From Mucilaginibacter straminoryzae (GTDB lineage: Bacteria; Bacteroidota; Bacteroidia; Sphingobacteriales; Sphingobacteriaceae), in assembly GCF_022953055.1 (NCBI RefSeq), contig NZ_JALJEJ010000011.1, positions 62,001 to 126,000 of the forward strand: 64,000 nt of DNA, read 5' to 3'. The notes beneath the pieces were generated by a model. It saw only the letters and a list, made by a program, of their open reading frames with translations, was not told where the DNA came from and searched no databases. The position numbers were made by a program, and so were the translations under genes. Below, in pieces: positions 18,357-27,789 of this stretch. Position 1 is the stretch's first letter. Every line of letters begins with the position of its first letter.

Positions 18357-20327
18357 ATGAGATATTTTACGTTAACCAGCGTGATGCTGGTTTTTTTTGC
18401 GGGAATTAATTGGTGCAGCGGGCAGCAAATATCCATTTTTCGTGCAGATAACTCTAAATTCGATCATGTGGCGCTGTTCAATCCGCGCTTTTATACCCAG
18501 AACGGTAATGAATACCGTGCAGCTGACGGCGAACCCGGGCCGCTTTACTGGCAAAACCGGGCAGATTACCAGCTGACTGCAAAACTGGATGAAAAATTGA
18601 ACCAGATCACTGGTAGCGAAATTGTTACGTATACAAATAATAGTCCGCAACGGCTGGATTTCCTTTGGATGCAGCTGGATCAGGATACTTACAAGGCAGA
18701 CTCGCGCGGTACGGCCATGGAACCCATCAGCGGTAGCCGTAACCATGCACACGGGCAGCTATTTGATGCTGGTTTCAAGATACAATCAGTAACGGTTAAC
18801 GGCATTGCGGTAAAATACCTGATCAATGATGCACGGCTGCAACTGTTCTTAGCCAAAGCGATGGACGCAAAAGGCGGGAAGGCCACTATCCGGATCAATT
18901 ATTCTTTCATCATCCCTAATTACGGGTCGGACCGTATGGGAATAGAGGAGACAAAGAACGGAAAGATTTTCACCATCGGCCAATGGTATCCGCGCATGTG
19001 CGTGTATGATGATGTGATGGGCTGGAACACCATTCCGTACAATGGCCCCAGCGAGTTCTACCTCGAGTATGGCGACTTTGATGTGAACCTTACCGTACCT
19101 GCTTCGCACATGGTAATGGCGTCCGGCGAATTACAGAATGCGCAGGAAGTATACACTGCTACAGAGCAGCAACGCTGGGCACAAGCCGCCACGAGCGATA
19201 AAACAGTAATCATCCGTGGAGCGAATGAGGTGAAAAATGCAGCATCGCGCCCGCAGGGGAAAACAGAACTTACCTGGCATTACAAGTTAACCAATGCGCG
19301 CGATTTTGCCTGGGCGTCTTCACCGGCGTTTATTGTAGACGCGGCAAAGGTTAATCTGCCATCCGGAAAGAAATGTATCGCTACCTCTGCTTACCCTGTA
19401 GAAAGTAACGGGCATAACGGCTGGGAGCGATCAACAGAATATGTAAAATCTACGCTGGAATATTATTCATCTAAATGGTTTGAATACCCGTATCCATATG
19501 CTTCTGCCGTGGGCGGCAGGGTAGGCGGTATGGAATATCCCGGCATTGTATTCTGTGGTTCTGAAAGCAAAGGAAAAGAACTTTGGCAGGTGAACGACCA
19601 TGAATTTGGCCACACCTGGTTCCCCATGATCGTCGGTTCTAACGAAAGGTTATACGGGTGGATGGACGAGGGCTTTAATACGTTTATCAACGGCTTGTCT
19701 CAAACAGCTTTTAATAAGGGAGAATATGCAGATTCGGCGTTAGACTGGCAAAGCCCAAAAGCCTCGCATTTGCTGAACCCTAAAATGGAGCCGATAATGG
19801 CTACGCCGGATAACATCCCCGAGATTAATAATGGTACCTTACTTTACGAGAAACCGGCTGAAGCGTTGAACATTCTGCGCAATCAGATCCTGGGTCCGGA
19901 ACGGTTCGACCGCGCTTTTCAGACTTATATTCAGCGCTGGGCTTATAAACACCCAACGCCGGATGATTTCTTCCGCACGATGGAGAACGTAGCAGGTGAA
20001 AACCTGGGCTGGTTCTGGCGCGAATGGTTTATCAATAACTGGCAGCTGGATGTTGCGGTTGACCAGGTCACTTACGTAGATAACAACCCTGCTAAAGGTG
20101 CCGTGATCACAATCAGGAACCTGGACAGGATGGCCCTGCCTGTGATACTGGAAATTAAAACTGTTAGCGGTAAGGTAAGTACCGTAAAGCTTCCGGTTGA
20201 AATATGGTCTACAGGAAGCAGGTGGACTTTCAGGTATAAATCTAACGAGGAAATTGAGTCGGTAACGTACGACCCCAAGCATGTTTTCCCGGATTACAAT
20301 ACCGAAAATAATGTTTGGCACCAATAA
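18357..20327 (+). CDS. M1-family zinc metallopeptidase
   Basis: A 656-residue exported peptidase with a signal peptide (residues 1-22). The zinc site is H415-E-F-G-H419 with the third ligand Glu438 (the M1 spacing of 18 residues). An upstream GGMEYPG motif substitutes for the GAMEN exopeptidase motif of classical aminopeptidases. It probably cleaves peptides in the periplasm or at the surface. A second M1 enzyme lies at 35624-37492 on the minus strand. The gene appears to be transcribed from its own promoter. Confidence 0.9.
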   Translation: MRYFTLTSVMLVFFAGINWCSGQQISIFRADNSKFDHVALFNPRFYTQNGNEYRAADGEPGPLYWQNRADYQLTAKLDEKLNQITGSEIVTYTNNSPQRLDFLWMQLDQDTYKADSRGTAMEPISGSRNHAHGQLFDAGFKIQSVTVNGIAVKYLINDARLQLFLAKAMDAKGGKATIRINYSFIIPNYGSDRMGIEETKNGKIFTIGQWYPRMCVYDDVMGWNTIPYNGPSEFYLEYGDFDVNLTVPASHMVMASGELQNAQEVYTATEQQRWAQAATSDKTVIIRGANEVKNAASRPQGKTELTWHYKLTNARDFAWASSPAFIVDAAKVNLPSGKKCIATSAYPVESNGHNGWERSTEYVKSTLEYYSSKWFEYPYPYASAVGGRVGGMEYPGIVFCGSESKGKELWQVNDHEFGHTWFPMIVGSNERLYGWMDEGFNTFINGLSQTAFNKGEYADSALDWQSPKASHLLNPKMEPIMATPDNIPEINNGTLLYEKPAEALNILRNQILGPERFDRAFQTYIQRWAYKHPTPDDFFRTMENVAGENLGWFWREWFINNWQLDVAVDQVTYVDNNPAKGAVITIRNLDRMALPVILEIKTVSGKVSTVKLPVEIWSTGSRWTFRYKSNEEIESVTYDPKHVFPDYNTENNVWHQ

Positions 20328-20396
20328 AATGTTAAAAAGTGCTGCTGTAAAAACTACTGAAGGTTGAACAGGTTATACAAATAACTACTTTTACAT

Positions 20397-21074
20397 ATGA
20401 AACCTTTTATCTTAGCAGCAGCTCTTTTATTGATGGCCATACAGACCACTTTTGGCCAGTCCCTTAAAGGCACCGTGGTAGAAACCGGTAGCAATAACCG
20501 TTTGCCCGAGGCCTTTATCCGCAACATGACGAATAAACAAATTGCACTTACAGATGATAAGGGCAATTTCGAAATCCCGGCGCAAACCGGCAATACGCTC
20601 ATTATCTCTTCCCCGGGTTATGTATCAGATACCCTTTACCTGGTCGACCTGAAGACACGGCAGATCCAACTGACTACTCAGTCTATCGCCCTGCGCGAAG
20701 TGAATATCACCGCTTCGAGGAATTTCGATCCGCGGTCAGAATATCGCCAGGTATACCAGAACGCCAAGGTTTATGCGTTATCGCCATCTACCTGGTTCGG
20801 CAAAGATGCCAAGAACGCCCGCAGGCTGAAACACTACTTCGAACGCGAGGCGCAAGAGCGCCGTGTGGATTCGGCTTTCAGTCGCGCTTATGTGGGTAGT
20901 ATAATTCCGTTGAAAGGACAGGAACTGGATGACTTTCTGCTGATGTACCGCCCTTCTTACGAATTCCTGCGCAACAATAACGGCCCGAGCATGGCGGTTT
21001 ACATTAACGATAGTTACCGTAAATACATGGCCCTGCCGCCCGAAAAGCGCAAACCGCAACGACTGATGCAGTAG
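20397..21074 (+). CDS. Exported carboxypeptidase-like-domain protein
   Basis: A 225-residue protein with a signal peptide (to ~21, TTFGQ). The regulatory-like beta-sandwich follows at ~22-105 (LKGTVVETGSNNRLPEAFIR, LTDDKGNFEIPA) and then a basic helical C-terminal region. This layout is frequent in Bacteroidota and has no assigned enzymatic role. It lies 92 bp upstream of the Lgt-like/radical SAM trio on the same strand. An 8-bp inverted repeat (TATCCGGC at 21093, GCCGGATA at 21142) lies in the gap and may be structural. Confidence 0.75.
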   Translation: MKPFILAAALLLMAIQTTFGQSLKGTVVETGSNNRLPEAFIRNMTNKQIALTDDKGNFEIPAQTGNTLIISSPGYVSDTLYLVDLKTRQIQLTTQSIALREVNITASRNFDPRSEYRQVYQNAKVYALSPSTWFGKDAKNARRLKHYFEREAQERRVDSAFSRAYVGSIIPLKGQELDDFLLMYRPSYEFLRNNNGPSMAVYINDSYRKYMALPPEKRKPQRLMQ

Positions 21075-21165
21075 TCATTGATTTCCATTTTTTATCCGGC
21101 TGAAGCAGTGGTCGTTGTTTAGGTAGACAAGCACTCAACCTGCCGGATAGTACTTCACATTATTC

Positions 21166-21915
21166 ATGCATTTCCCGGTAACGATACGGTTAGGCAGCTA
21201 TATGCTGCCGGTTCACTTTATTTGTGAAACGCTTGCTTATACCATTGGCTACCGTTATTACGTGTACCTGCGTAATCATAAGCACGACGTCATCAGCGAT
21301 CAGCATCGTATGGTCATTTTTATTGGCGCTGCCGTTGGTGGTTTTCTGGGTTCGCATATTTTAGGCGTGTTAGAAAAACCTTTGCTGTTACCGCAAATGA
21401 ACCTGGTATATTTTATGGGGAACACTACCATCGTCGGCGGGTTGTTAGGCGGGCTGATCGGTGTCGAACTAACCAAAAAGCTAATCGGTGTTACGGTATC
21501 ATCCGGCGATATGATGGTTTATCCGCTGATATTGGCGATGGTAATCGGGCGGACGGGATGTTTTTTGGCGGGTCTGGAAGATGGTACTTACGGTATCGCC
21601 AGCAACTTGCCCTGGGCCATAGATTTCGGCGACGGCATCAGGCGGCATCCTACCAACCTCTACGAAATTTTGTTCTGGCTGTTATTGTGGTGGGGTTTAG
21701 CATCTTTTGAACGCAAGCATCCATTGGCAGACGGCGCCCGGTTCAAACTAATGCTGGCTGTTTACCTTATTTTCCGTTTTGCAATAGAATTCATCAAGCC
21801 GGATTATTTCCTGCCGTTTGGATTGTCTGTGATTCAACTCGCCTGCGTAGCCGGAATTTTGTATTATTATCAAATATTTATCTATCCTAACCGGTTACTT
21901 AAACCTTATGCCTGA
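21166..21915 (+). CDS. Divergent prolipoprotein diacylglyceryl transferase (Lgt)-like membrane protein
   Basis: A 249-residue, about seven-segment membrane protein with an Lgt-like core: VGGLLGG, GRTGCFLAGLEDGTYG, RRHPTNLYE and FRFAIEFIKPD. Lgt moves diacylglycerol from phosphatidylglycerol onto lipoproteins. The conserved arginines of GRxG and FRF are kept. The histidine of the usual HGG motif (His103 in E. coli Lgt) is Val here, and the Asn of GNF is Cys. It is therefore probably not the housekeeping Lgt and may handle another lipid. Its last 8 bases overlap the start of the radical SAM gene, which indicates translational coupling. Confidence 0.8.
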   Translation: MHFPVTIRLGSYMLPVHFICETLAYTIGYRYYVYLRNHKHDVISDQHRMVIFIGAAVGGFLGSHILGVLEKPLLLPQMNLVYFMGNTTIVGGLLGGLIGVELTKKLIGVTVSSGDMMVYPLILAMVIGRTGCFLAGLEDGTYGIASNLPWAIDFGDGIRRHPTNLYEILFWLLLWWGLASFERKHPLADGARFKLMLAVYLIFRFAIEFIKPDYFLPFGLSVIQLACVAGILYYYQIFIYPNRLLKPYA

Positions 21916-23308
21916 ACGTCCGTACATCTATTACGATTTTACCTTAAGCATTTGCTCTACCTGCCTGCGACGCGTGGACGCCAAGATTGTGTTTGAAGAT
22001 GGTAAGGTATATATGCTGAAGAACTGCCGTCAGCATGGTTTTGAAAAAGTACTGATTGCGACCGATATCGACTATTATAAGAACTGCCGTAATTATGCGA
22101 AGCGCAGCGAAATGCCGCTGAAGTTTAATGCGGAAACCCATTATGGCTGCCCTTACGATTGCGGTTTGTGCCAGGACCATGAGCAGCATTCGTGCCTGAC
22201 GGTAATCGAGGTAACGGATCGTTGCAACTTAACCTGCCCGACCTGTTACGCCATGTCTTCCCCGCATTACGGGCGGCACCGCACACTGGAAGAAATAGAA
22301 CAAATGCTCGACGTGATCGTAGAGAATGAAGGCGAACCGGATGTGGTACAGATCAGTGGGGGAGAGCCGACAGTGCATCCTCAATTTTTCGAGATACTGG
22401 ATATCGCCAAAAAGAAACCGATCCGCCACGTGATGCTGAATACTAATGGTATCCGAATAGCTAAAGATGAAGCTTTTGTAGAAAGACTGGCGACTTATAT
22501 GCCTGATTTCGAGATATACCTGCAATTCGATTCGTTTAAGAAAGAGGCACTGGAACAACTCCGTGGCGAAGACCTGCGCGAAGTTCGGATGAAAGCCATT
22601 GAGCACCTGAATAAATATAACCTGTCGACCACACTGGTTGTCACCCTTCAAAAAGGCTTAAATACCGACGAGATCGGCAAGATTATCGAATATGCGCTTC
22701 AGCAGCCTTGTGTTAGGGGTGTAACATTCCAACCCACGCAACAGGCCGGCAGGTTAGAAAACTTCAACCCGGCGACAGACCGTTACACGCTTACCGAGGT
22801 GCGTACCGCGATATTAGAACAAACAAACATTTTTACGGCACAAGATCTGCTGCCTGTACCTTGTAACCCCGATGCCCTGGTAATGGGTTACGCCTTAAAG
22901 CTGGGCGGGCAGGTTTTCCCGTTAACACGGATGATCAACCCCGATGATCTGCTGGATAATTCAAAGAATACGATTGTTTACGAGCAGGACGAAAAGCTGA
23001 AAGCCCACCTGCTGCACATGTTTAGCACCGGTAATTCGGTAGAGACGGCCAAGGAGCATTTGAAATCCATTATGTGTTGCTTGCCCGAGATTGATGCGAG
23101 GGGATTAGGTTACGACAACCTGTTCCGGATCATCATCATGAATTTTATTGATGCGCAGAACTTTGATGTGAGGGCCATCAAGAAATCGTGCGTGCATATT
23201 GTGAATAAGGACATGAAGATTATCCCGTTTGAAACCATGAACCTATTCTACCGCGACGATAAAATTAATTACCTGAACCAATTGCGTAACGAAATACCGA
23301 TGTTATGA
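21908..23308 (+). CDS. Radical SAM protein resembling tetraether synthase (Tes) family
   Basis: A 466-residue enzyme. The radical SAM cluster motif is C106-N-L-T-C110-P-T-C113, followed by SGGEPTVHPQF. N-terminal to it are a rubredoxin-like set (C16xxC19, C40, H43) and a second cluster set (C81xxxC85xxC88, C96), in the phrase GCPYDCGLCQDHEQHSC. The C-terminus has MCCLPEID, then CVHIVNKDMKIIPF. This arrangement matches the archaeal tetraether lipid synthase group (MJ0619-like), which joins lipid chains by C-C bonds. The bacterial substrate is unknown. The gene overlaps the Lgt-like gene by 8 bp and the next gene by 4 bp (ATGA). Family assignment is from motif memory and needs a profile search. 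Confidence 0.8.
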   Translation: MPERPYIYYDFTLSICSTCLRRVDAKIVFEDGKVYMLKNCRQHGFEKVLIATDIDYYKNCRNYAKRSEMPLKFNAETHYGCPYDCGLCQDHEQHSCLTVIEVTDRCNLTCPTCYAMSSPHYGRHRTLEEIEQMLDVIVENEGEPDVVQISGGEPTVHPQFFEILDIAKKKPIRHVMLNTNGIRIAKDEAFVERLATYMPDFEIYLQFDSFKKEALEQLRGEDLREVRMKAIEHLNKYNLSTTLVVTLQKGLNTDEIGKIIEYALQQPCVRGVTFQPTQQAGRLENFNPATDRYTLTEVRTAILEQTNIFTAQDLLPVPCNPDALVMGYALKLGGQVFPLTRMINPDDLLDNSKNTIVYEQDEKLKAHLLHMFSTGNSVETAKEHLKSIMCCLPEIDARGLGYDNLFRIIIMNFIDAQNFDVRAIKKSCVHIVNKDMKIIPFETMNLFYRDDKINYLNQLRNEIPML

Positions 23309-23574
23309 CGGAACAACAACCACCCAAACAAGCTTCTGCAGATTTAAAAATACTGGGTTACAACCTGCTGATTTTTGCTGTTTATACCATCGCATGCGTG
23401 GCCGCAGGCAAGGATAATATCTTTGTAGGTTTTATGGTGGCTGTGTTTCATTTCCTGGTATGCGTGTTTGCAGCTATCATCCAAAAAAAGTGGAGCTGGT
23501 TGTTGGCCGGCTTCCTGATCCTGGTGATCGGTTTCGGTACCTGCGTAAACGGATTTAGTATTAGCGGGCATTGA
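23305..23574 (+). CDS. Small three-segment membrane protein of the Lgt-like/radical SAM operon
   Basis: An 89-residue protein with a hydrophilic 15-residue N-terminus and three hydrophobic segments (about residues 18-34, 40-60 and 66-86). Its ATG overlaps the radical SAM stop as ATGA, so it is translated with it. I recognise no family. Its place suggests a membrane anchor or partner for the lipid-modifying enzymes; this is inference. Confidence 0.7.
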   Translation: MTEQQPPKQASADLKILGYNLLIFAVYTIACVAAGKDNIFVGFMVAVFHFLVCVFAAIIQKKWSWLLAGFLILVIGFGTCVNGFSISGH

Positions 23575-23661
23575 TGCTCCCGGGTTTTAACACATTTTAA
23601 CAAATGCGTTACTTAAACCTTTAAGGGTAAACAGGCTCTATCTCTATAAATAACAATAGAG

Positions 23662-24144
23662 ATGAAAAAGTTAATTAAATTCACATTTATAGCACTGGCT
23701 GTTACAGGTTTTGCAGCAGGTGCACATGCACAAACAGTAACTACTGCAGACAGCGCTAAGGCAGCCCATCATCGTGGCGGTCATCATGGTCATGCCGGCT
23801 TCGAGAAGTTCAAAGCTGTGCTTACACCAGAGCAGCAAGCCATGCTGAAGGCTAACCACGCGAAACAGAAAGAAGCCCGCAAAGCTTTCGTAGCTACACT
23901 GACACCAGACCAGAAAGCGATTATGAAAGACAAGACTTTAGAGCGGAAAGACAAGAAAGCTAAACTGCAAGCCAGCCTGACAGATGACCAAAAGAAAATG
24001 ATGGCTGATAACAAAGAATTGCGTAAAACTAACCATAAAGCATTTGTAGCTACGCTAACCGATGCACAAAAGGCGAAATTGAAAGAACTGCGTAAGAACC
24101 ACAAAGGTCACGGCCTGCACCGAGACAGCGAGCAAAAGTCATAA
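23662..24144 (+). CDS. Exported Spy/CpxP-like protein with four LTxxQ repeats
   Basis: A 160-residue protein with a signal peptide (to ~23, GAHAQ) and a His/Gly-rich stretch (HHRGGHHGHAG, about 36-46) that could bind metal. Four repeats follow: LTPEQQAML, LTPDQKAIM, LTDDQKKMM and LTDAQKAKL, spaced by Lys-rich helices. Spy and CpxP carry two such motifs and act as periplasmic chaperones or stress sensors; four is unusual. It is transcribed alone and ends in a terminator. Confidence 0.75.
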   Translation: MKKLIKFTFIALAVTGFAAGAHAQTVTTADSAKAAHHRGGHHGHAGFEKFKAVLTPEQQAMLKANHAKQKEARKAFVATLTPDQKAIMKDKTLERKDKKAKLQASLTDDQKKMMADNKELRKTNHKAFVATLTDAQKAKLKELRKNHKGHGLHRDSEQKS

Positions 24145-24175
24145 GGTTTATTGATTTCAGAGTTAAGTACGATTG

Positions 24176-24206
24176 AAGCCGCGCGGGTAATCCGGGCGGC
24201 TTTTTT
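24176..24206 (+). terminator. Terminator of the Spy-like gene
   Basis: AAGCCGC pairs with GCGGCTT and is followed by six T, ~35 bases past the stop. Confidence 0.8.
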
Positions 24207-24233
24207 GTGGAGTTTATTTCGGTTGATTACAGA

Positions 24234-24321
24234 TTGTCATTTCGAGTGGAACGAGAAATCTTCTTCTCCAAACCAGTTAAGGAAGATTTTTCTCCGCCAG
24301 TTATCGGATCAGAATGACAAG
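24234..24321. repeat. Dispersed inverted repeat (TTGTCATTTCGAG ... GAATGACAA)
   Basis: The outer arms TTGTCATT and AATGACAA enclose a second pair (GAGAAATCTTC with GAAGATTTTTCTC). It belongs to the same broad family as 8755-8850. The rest of the 24145-24523 spacer contains the terminator and the str promoter. Confidence 0.65.
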
Positions 24322-24446
24322 GTCGTTGAATACACTTGCCCCATCACTCGCACCTCTCTCCGCTCCGCCCTCCCCGCTTCCCCTTAACCTCCTCTTAATA
24401 ACCCGGTAACAAATAACCACTTAGCTAAAAATCTTTTACCAAACCG

Positions 24447-24478
24447 CTTGATAATCAAAAAATAACTCTGTACTTTTG
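24447..24478 (+). promoter_or_regulatory. Promoter of the str operon
   Basis: TACTTTTG (24471-24478) matches the Bacteroidota -7 element, with CTTG 20 bases upstream as a weak -33. It lies 45 bases before rpsL. Confidence 0.65.
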
Positions 24479-24523
24479 CAGTCCTTAAAATAAGGATAAA
24501 ACTGTAACAAGAAAAAGGAAAGA

Positions 24524-24937
24524 ATGCCTACTATTCAGCAATTAGTTAGAAAAGGTAGAGTAGCTCTGGTTGACAAGAGTAAGTCACCAGCGTTGGACAG
24601 CTGTCCACAGCGAAGAGGCGTGTGTACCCGTGTATACACCACTACCCCTAAGAAACCAAACTCAGCAATGCGTAAAGTTGCCCGTGTGCGCTTAACAAAC
24701 GGTAAAGAGGTGAATGCCTACATTCCGGGTGAAGGCCACAACTTACAGGAGCACTCAATCGTGTTGATCCGCGGCGGCAGGGTAAAAGACCTTCCTGGTG
24801 TTCGTTACCACATCATCCGTGGTGCACTGGATACTTCAGGTGTTAACGGCCGTAACCAACGTCGTTCTAAATATGGTACTAAACGTCCTAAACCAGGTCA
24901 GCCAGCTGCACCAGTTAAAGGCGGTAAAAAGAAATAA
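24524..24937 (+). CDS. rpsL: Ribosomal protein S12
   Basis: A 137-residue decoding-centre protein of the 30S subunit. The conserved loops [12 protein letters not shown] and [14 protein letters not shown], sites of streptomycin resistance mutations, have the wild-type lysines. A basic tail ([11 protein letters not shown]) extends the usual ~124 residues. First gene of the str operon, 20 bp before rpsG. Confidence 0.98.
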   Translation: MPTIQQLVRKGRVALVDKSKSPALDSCPQRRGVCTRVYTTTPKKPNSAMRKVARVRLTNGKEVNAYIPGEGHNLQEHSIVLIRGGRVKDLPGVRYHIIRGALDTSGVNGRNQRRSKYGTKRPKPGQPAAPVKGGKKK

Positions 24938-24941
24938 TTAA

Positions 24942-24957
24942 AGGAGGATAGTATACA
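24942..24957 (+). promoter_or_regulatory. Strong Shine-Dalgarno sequence of rpsG
   Basis: AGGAGG at 24942-24947, ten bases before the rpsG ATG. Strong Shine-Dalgarno sites are rare in Bacteroidota, so this may matter for regulation. Confidence 0.75.
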
Positions 24958-25425
24958 ATGAGAAAGTCAAAACCAAAAAAGAGAATCCTTCTTCCTGACC
25001 CACGTTTTAACGACGTATTGGTAACCAGGTTTGTAAATAACATGATGTATGACGGTAAAAAATCTACCGCATACGGTATTTTCTACAACGCTGTTGATAT
25101 CGTTGAGAAAAAAATAAATGAGAACGGTCTGGAGACCTGGAAAAAAGCGTTGAACAACGTTATGCCAGCTGTCGAAGTTAAATCACGCCGTGTGGGTGGT
25201 GCTAACTTCCAGGTACCTACAGAGGTTCGTCCGGAGCGTAAAATCGCTTTAGGTATCAAATGGTTAATCACTTACGCTCGTAAACGTGGTGAAAAAACCA
25301 TGATGGAAAAACTTGCCGGCGAAATCATCTCAGCTTCTAAAGGTGAAGGTGCTGCCGTTAAGAAAAAAGAGGATACGCACAAAATGGCTGAAGCTAACAA
25401 GGCGTTCTCACACTTCCGTTTCTAA
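24958..25425 (+). CDS. rpsG: Ribosomal protein S7
   Basis: A 155-residue primary 16S rRNA-binding protein of the 30S head, normal length. Conserved segments are [33 protein letters not shown] and [14 protein letters not shown] at the end. In E. coli S7 represses the str operon; no equivalent site is recognised here. It is followed by a word-repeat hairpin before fusA. Confidence 0.98.
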   Translation: MRKSKPKKRILLPDPRFNDVLVTRFVNNMMYDGKKSTAYGIFYNAVDIVEKKINENGLETWKKALNNVMPAVEVKSRRVGGANFQVPTEVRPERKIALGIKWLITYARKRGEKTMMEKLAGEIISASKGEGAAVKKKEDTHKMAEANKAFSHFRF

Positions 25426-25430
25426 AATAG

Positions 25431-25513
25431 TTATTGGGTTATTAAGTTATAGGTTATTGTTTCTTCAAACAGATTCAATAACTCAATAACTCAATAACTC
25501 AATAATCAATAAC
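25431..25513. repeat. Word-repeat hairpin between rpsG and fusA (TTATTGAG / CTCAATAA)
   Basis: The left arm 25431-25459 is built of GGTTATT-type words; the right arm 25476-25513 has CAATAACT repeated three times plus a variant. The arms are imperfect complements with a ~16-base loop. The right arm ends 8 bases before the fusA ATG. The same words form the hairpin at 27642-27697 on the other side of fusA. Confidence 0.8.
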
Positions 25514-25521
25514 AAAAGAAA

Positions 25522-27633
25522 ATGTCAAGAGATCTTAAATACACTAGAAACATTGGTATTGCCGCCCACATTGATGCCGGTAAAACCACTACTACCGAGC
25601 GTATCCTTTATTACGCTGGTGTGAGCCACAAAATTGGTGAGGTACACGAAGGTGCCGCTACCATGGACTGGATGGCACAAGAGCAGGAGCGTGGTATTAC
25701 CATCACATCAGCCGCTACTACCGTGTTCTGGAACTACCGTGGCAATAAATATCAGGTAAACGTGATCGATACTCCGGGACACGTGGACTTTACCGTAGAG
25801 GTAAACCGTTCACTGCGTGTACTGGATGGTCTGGTGTTCCTGTTCTCTGCTGTTGACGGTGTTGAACCTCAGTCAGAAACTAACTGGCGTCTGGCTAACA
25901 ACTATAACGTACCTCGTATCGGTTTCGTTAACAAGATGGACCGTTCTGGTGCCGACTTCTTAAAAGTTGTTAAGCAAGTACGTGATATGCTGGGCAGCCA
26001 CGCGGTGCCACTGCAAATCCCTATCGGTGCTGAAGATAACTTCAAAGGTGTGGTTGATTTGATCAACTTCCGTGGTGTGGTTTGGAACGAGCATGATAAA
26101 GGGATGACCTTTACTGAAGTGCCAATCCCTGACGACCTGGTTGCTGAAGCTACCGAGTGGAGAGAGAAATTATTGGAAGCTGTTGCTGAGTATGACGATA
26201 CATTGATGGAGAAATTCTTCGATGATCCGACTACCATCACCGAGCGCGAAGTATTGGACGCATTACGCCAGGCTACTTTAGCAGGTAAAATCGTTCCGAT
26301 GACTTGTGGTTCTTCTTTCAAAAACAAAGGTGTACAAACCATGCTGGATTATGTAATGGAGTTGTTGCCTTCACCGGTTGATTCAAAAGGTGTTGTAGGT
26401 ACTAACCCTAACACCGGCGAAGAAGTACTGGTTAAACCAGACGTAAAAGAACCATTTGCTGCATTAGCATTTAAAATTGCTACCGACCCATTTGTAGGCC
26501 GTCTTTGCTTCATCCGTGTTTACTCTGGTAACCTGGAAGCCGGTTCATACGTGCACAATATGCGTTCTGATAACAAAGAGCGTATCTCCCGTATCTTCCA
26601 AATGCACGCTAACAAGCAAAACCCTATCCCTAACGTAGGTGCAGGTGATATTGCTGCGGTAGTAGGCTTTAAAGATATTAAAACAGGTGATACCCTTTGC
26701 GACGAGAAAAACCCGATCGTTCTGGAATCAATGGTATTCCCAGAGCCGGTTATCGGTTTGGCTATCGAGCCTAAAACTCAGGCTGACGTTGATAAATTAG
26801 GTATGGCTTTAGGTAAACTTGCCGAAGAGGATCCAACCTTCCGTGTAAATTCTGATGAAGAAACCGGCCAAACCGTTATCTCTGGTATGGGCGAGCTTCA
26901 CCTGGACATCATCATGGACCGTCTGAAACGCGAGTTTAAAGTTGAAGTTAACCAGGGCGCTCCGCAGGTTGCATACAAAGAGGCCATCACCGGCAGCGTA
27001 CAGCATCGCGAGACTTATAAGAAACAAACTGGTGGTCGCGGTAAATTCGCAGACATCCAGGTGATCATTTCTCCTGCTGACGATAACAAAGAAGGTTTAC
27101 AGTTTGTGAACGAAATTACCGGTGGTGCAATTCCTCGCGAGTTTATCCCATCTGTAGAAAAAGGTTTTGCTGCTGCCATGGCAAATGGTGTGCTGGCAGG
27201 CTATCCGTTAACAAGCTTAAAAGTACGTTTGATTGATGGTTCATTCCACGCAGTCGATTCAGATGCGCTTTCTTTCGAGATTGCCGCTAAATCTGCTTAC
27301 CGCGAGGCTTTACCAAAAGCTCGTCCGGTACTTTTAGAGCCGATCATGAAAATCGAGATCCTTACCCCTGAAGAAAACATGGGTGATGTAATCGGTGACA
27401 TGAACCGTCGTCGTGGCCAGCTGCAAGGTATGGATACCCGTAACGGTTCTCAGGTGATCAAAGCAATGGTACCACTTTCTGAAATGTTTGGTTATGTAAC
27501 TCAATTACGTACCATTACTTCAGGCCGTGCAACTTCAACTATGGAGTTTGACCATTACGAAGAAGCACCACGTAACGTACAAGACGAAGTGGTTGCTAAA
27601 TCTAAAGGTCGCGTTAAAGGCGCTATCGCTTAA
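25522..27633 (+). CDS. fusA: Elongation factor G
   Basis: A 703-residue translocation GTPase of normal length. G-domain motifs are [12 protein letters not shown] (P loop), DTPGHVDF and NKMDRSGAD; domain IV carries [11 protein letters not shown] and the C-terminal domain V has EPIMKIEI and [12 protein letters not shown]. It is flanked on both sides by hairpins of the same word family. Confidence 0.98.
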   Translation: MSRDLKYTRNIGIAAHIDAGKTTTTERILYYAGVSHKIGEVHEGAATMDWMAQEQERGITITSAATTVFWNYRGNKYQVNVIDTPGHVDFTVEVNRSLRVLDGLVFLFSAVDGVEPQSETNWRLANNYNVPRIGFVNKMDRSGADFLKVVKQVRDMLGSHAVPLQIPIGAEDNFKGVVDLINFRGVVWNEHDKGMTFTEVPIPDDLVAEATEWREKLLEAVAEYDDTLMEKFFDDPTTITEREVLDALRQATLAGKIVPMTCGSSFKNKGVQTMLDYVMELLPSPVDSKGVVGTNPNTGEEVLVKPDVKEPFAALAFKIATDPFVGRLCFIRVYSGNLEAGSYVHNMRSDNKERISRIFQMHANKQNPIPNVGAGDIAAVVGFKDIKTGDTLCDEKNPIVLESMVFPEPVIGLAIEPKTQADVDKLGMALGKLAEEDPTFRVNSDEETGQTVISGMGELHLDIIMDRLKREFKVEVNQGAPQVAYKEAITGSVQHRETYKKQTGGRGKFADIQVIISPADDNKEGLQFVNEITGGAIPREFIPSVEKGFAAAMANGVLAGYPLTSLKVRLIDGSFHAVDSDALSFEIAAKSAYREALPKARPVLLEPIMKIEILTPEENMGDVIGDMNRRRGQLQGMDTRNGSQVIKAMVPLSEMFGYVTQLRTITSGRATSTMEFDHYEEAPRNVQDEVVAKSKGRVKGAIA

Positions 27634-27641
27634 ATAAAAAA

Positions 27642-27697
27642 GGTTATTGAGTTATTAGGTTATTCAGCTTAATAACTCAGTAACTTAATAACAATAA
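27642..27697. repeat. Word-repeat hairpin between fusA and rpsJ
   Basis: Left arm GGTTATTGAGTTATTAGG (27642) pairs with right arm AATAACTCAGTAACTTAATA (27670), with a ~5-base loop. It uses the same words as 25431-25513. A second phrase, GTGAAATCATC...CGGTGAAATCAC, follows at ~27748-27773 and resembles one at ~8897-8923. Confidence 0.75.
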
Positions 27698-27789
27698 TCA
27701 GCTACCCAGTAATAAATAGCTCTTACAGGTAGTCAATTTTAAATCAGTGAAATCATCTTTATCGGTGAAATCACAAGCAAAAAACAACA

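Noticed and set aside
19839-20324. 161-residue minus-strand reading frame inside the M1 peptidase gene
   Set aside because: Antisense shadow of a well-supported peptidase.
24151-24387. 78-residue reading frame after the Spy-like gene
   Set aside because: It runs through the terminator and the dispersed repeat, so it is not a gene.
25431-25513. Rho-independent terminator between rpsG and fusA
   Set aside because: The stem is AT-rich and imperfect with no T run after it, and the ribosomal genes on both sides are expected to be co-transcribed.
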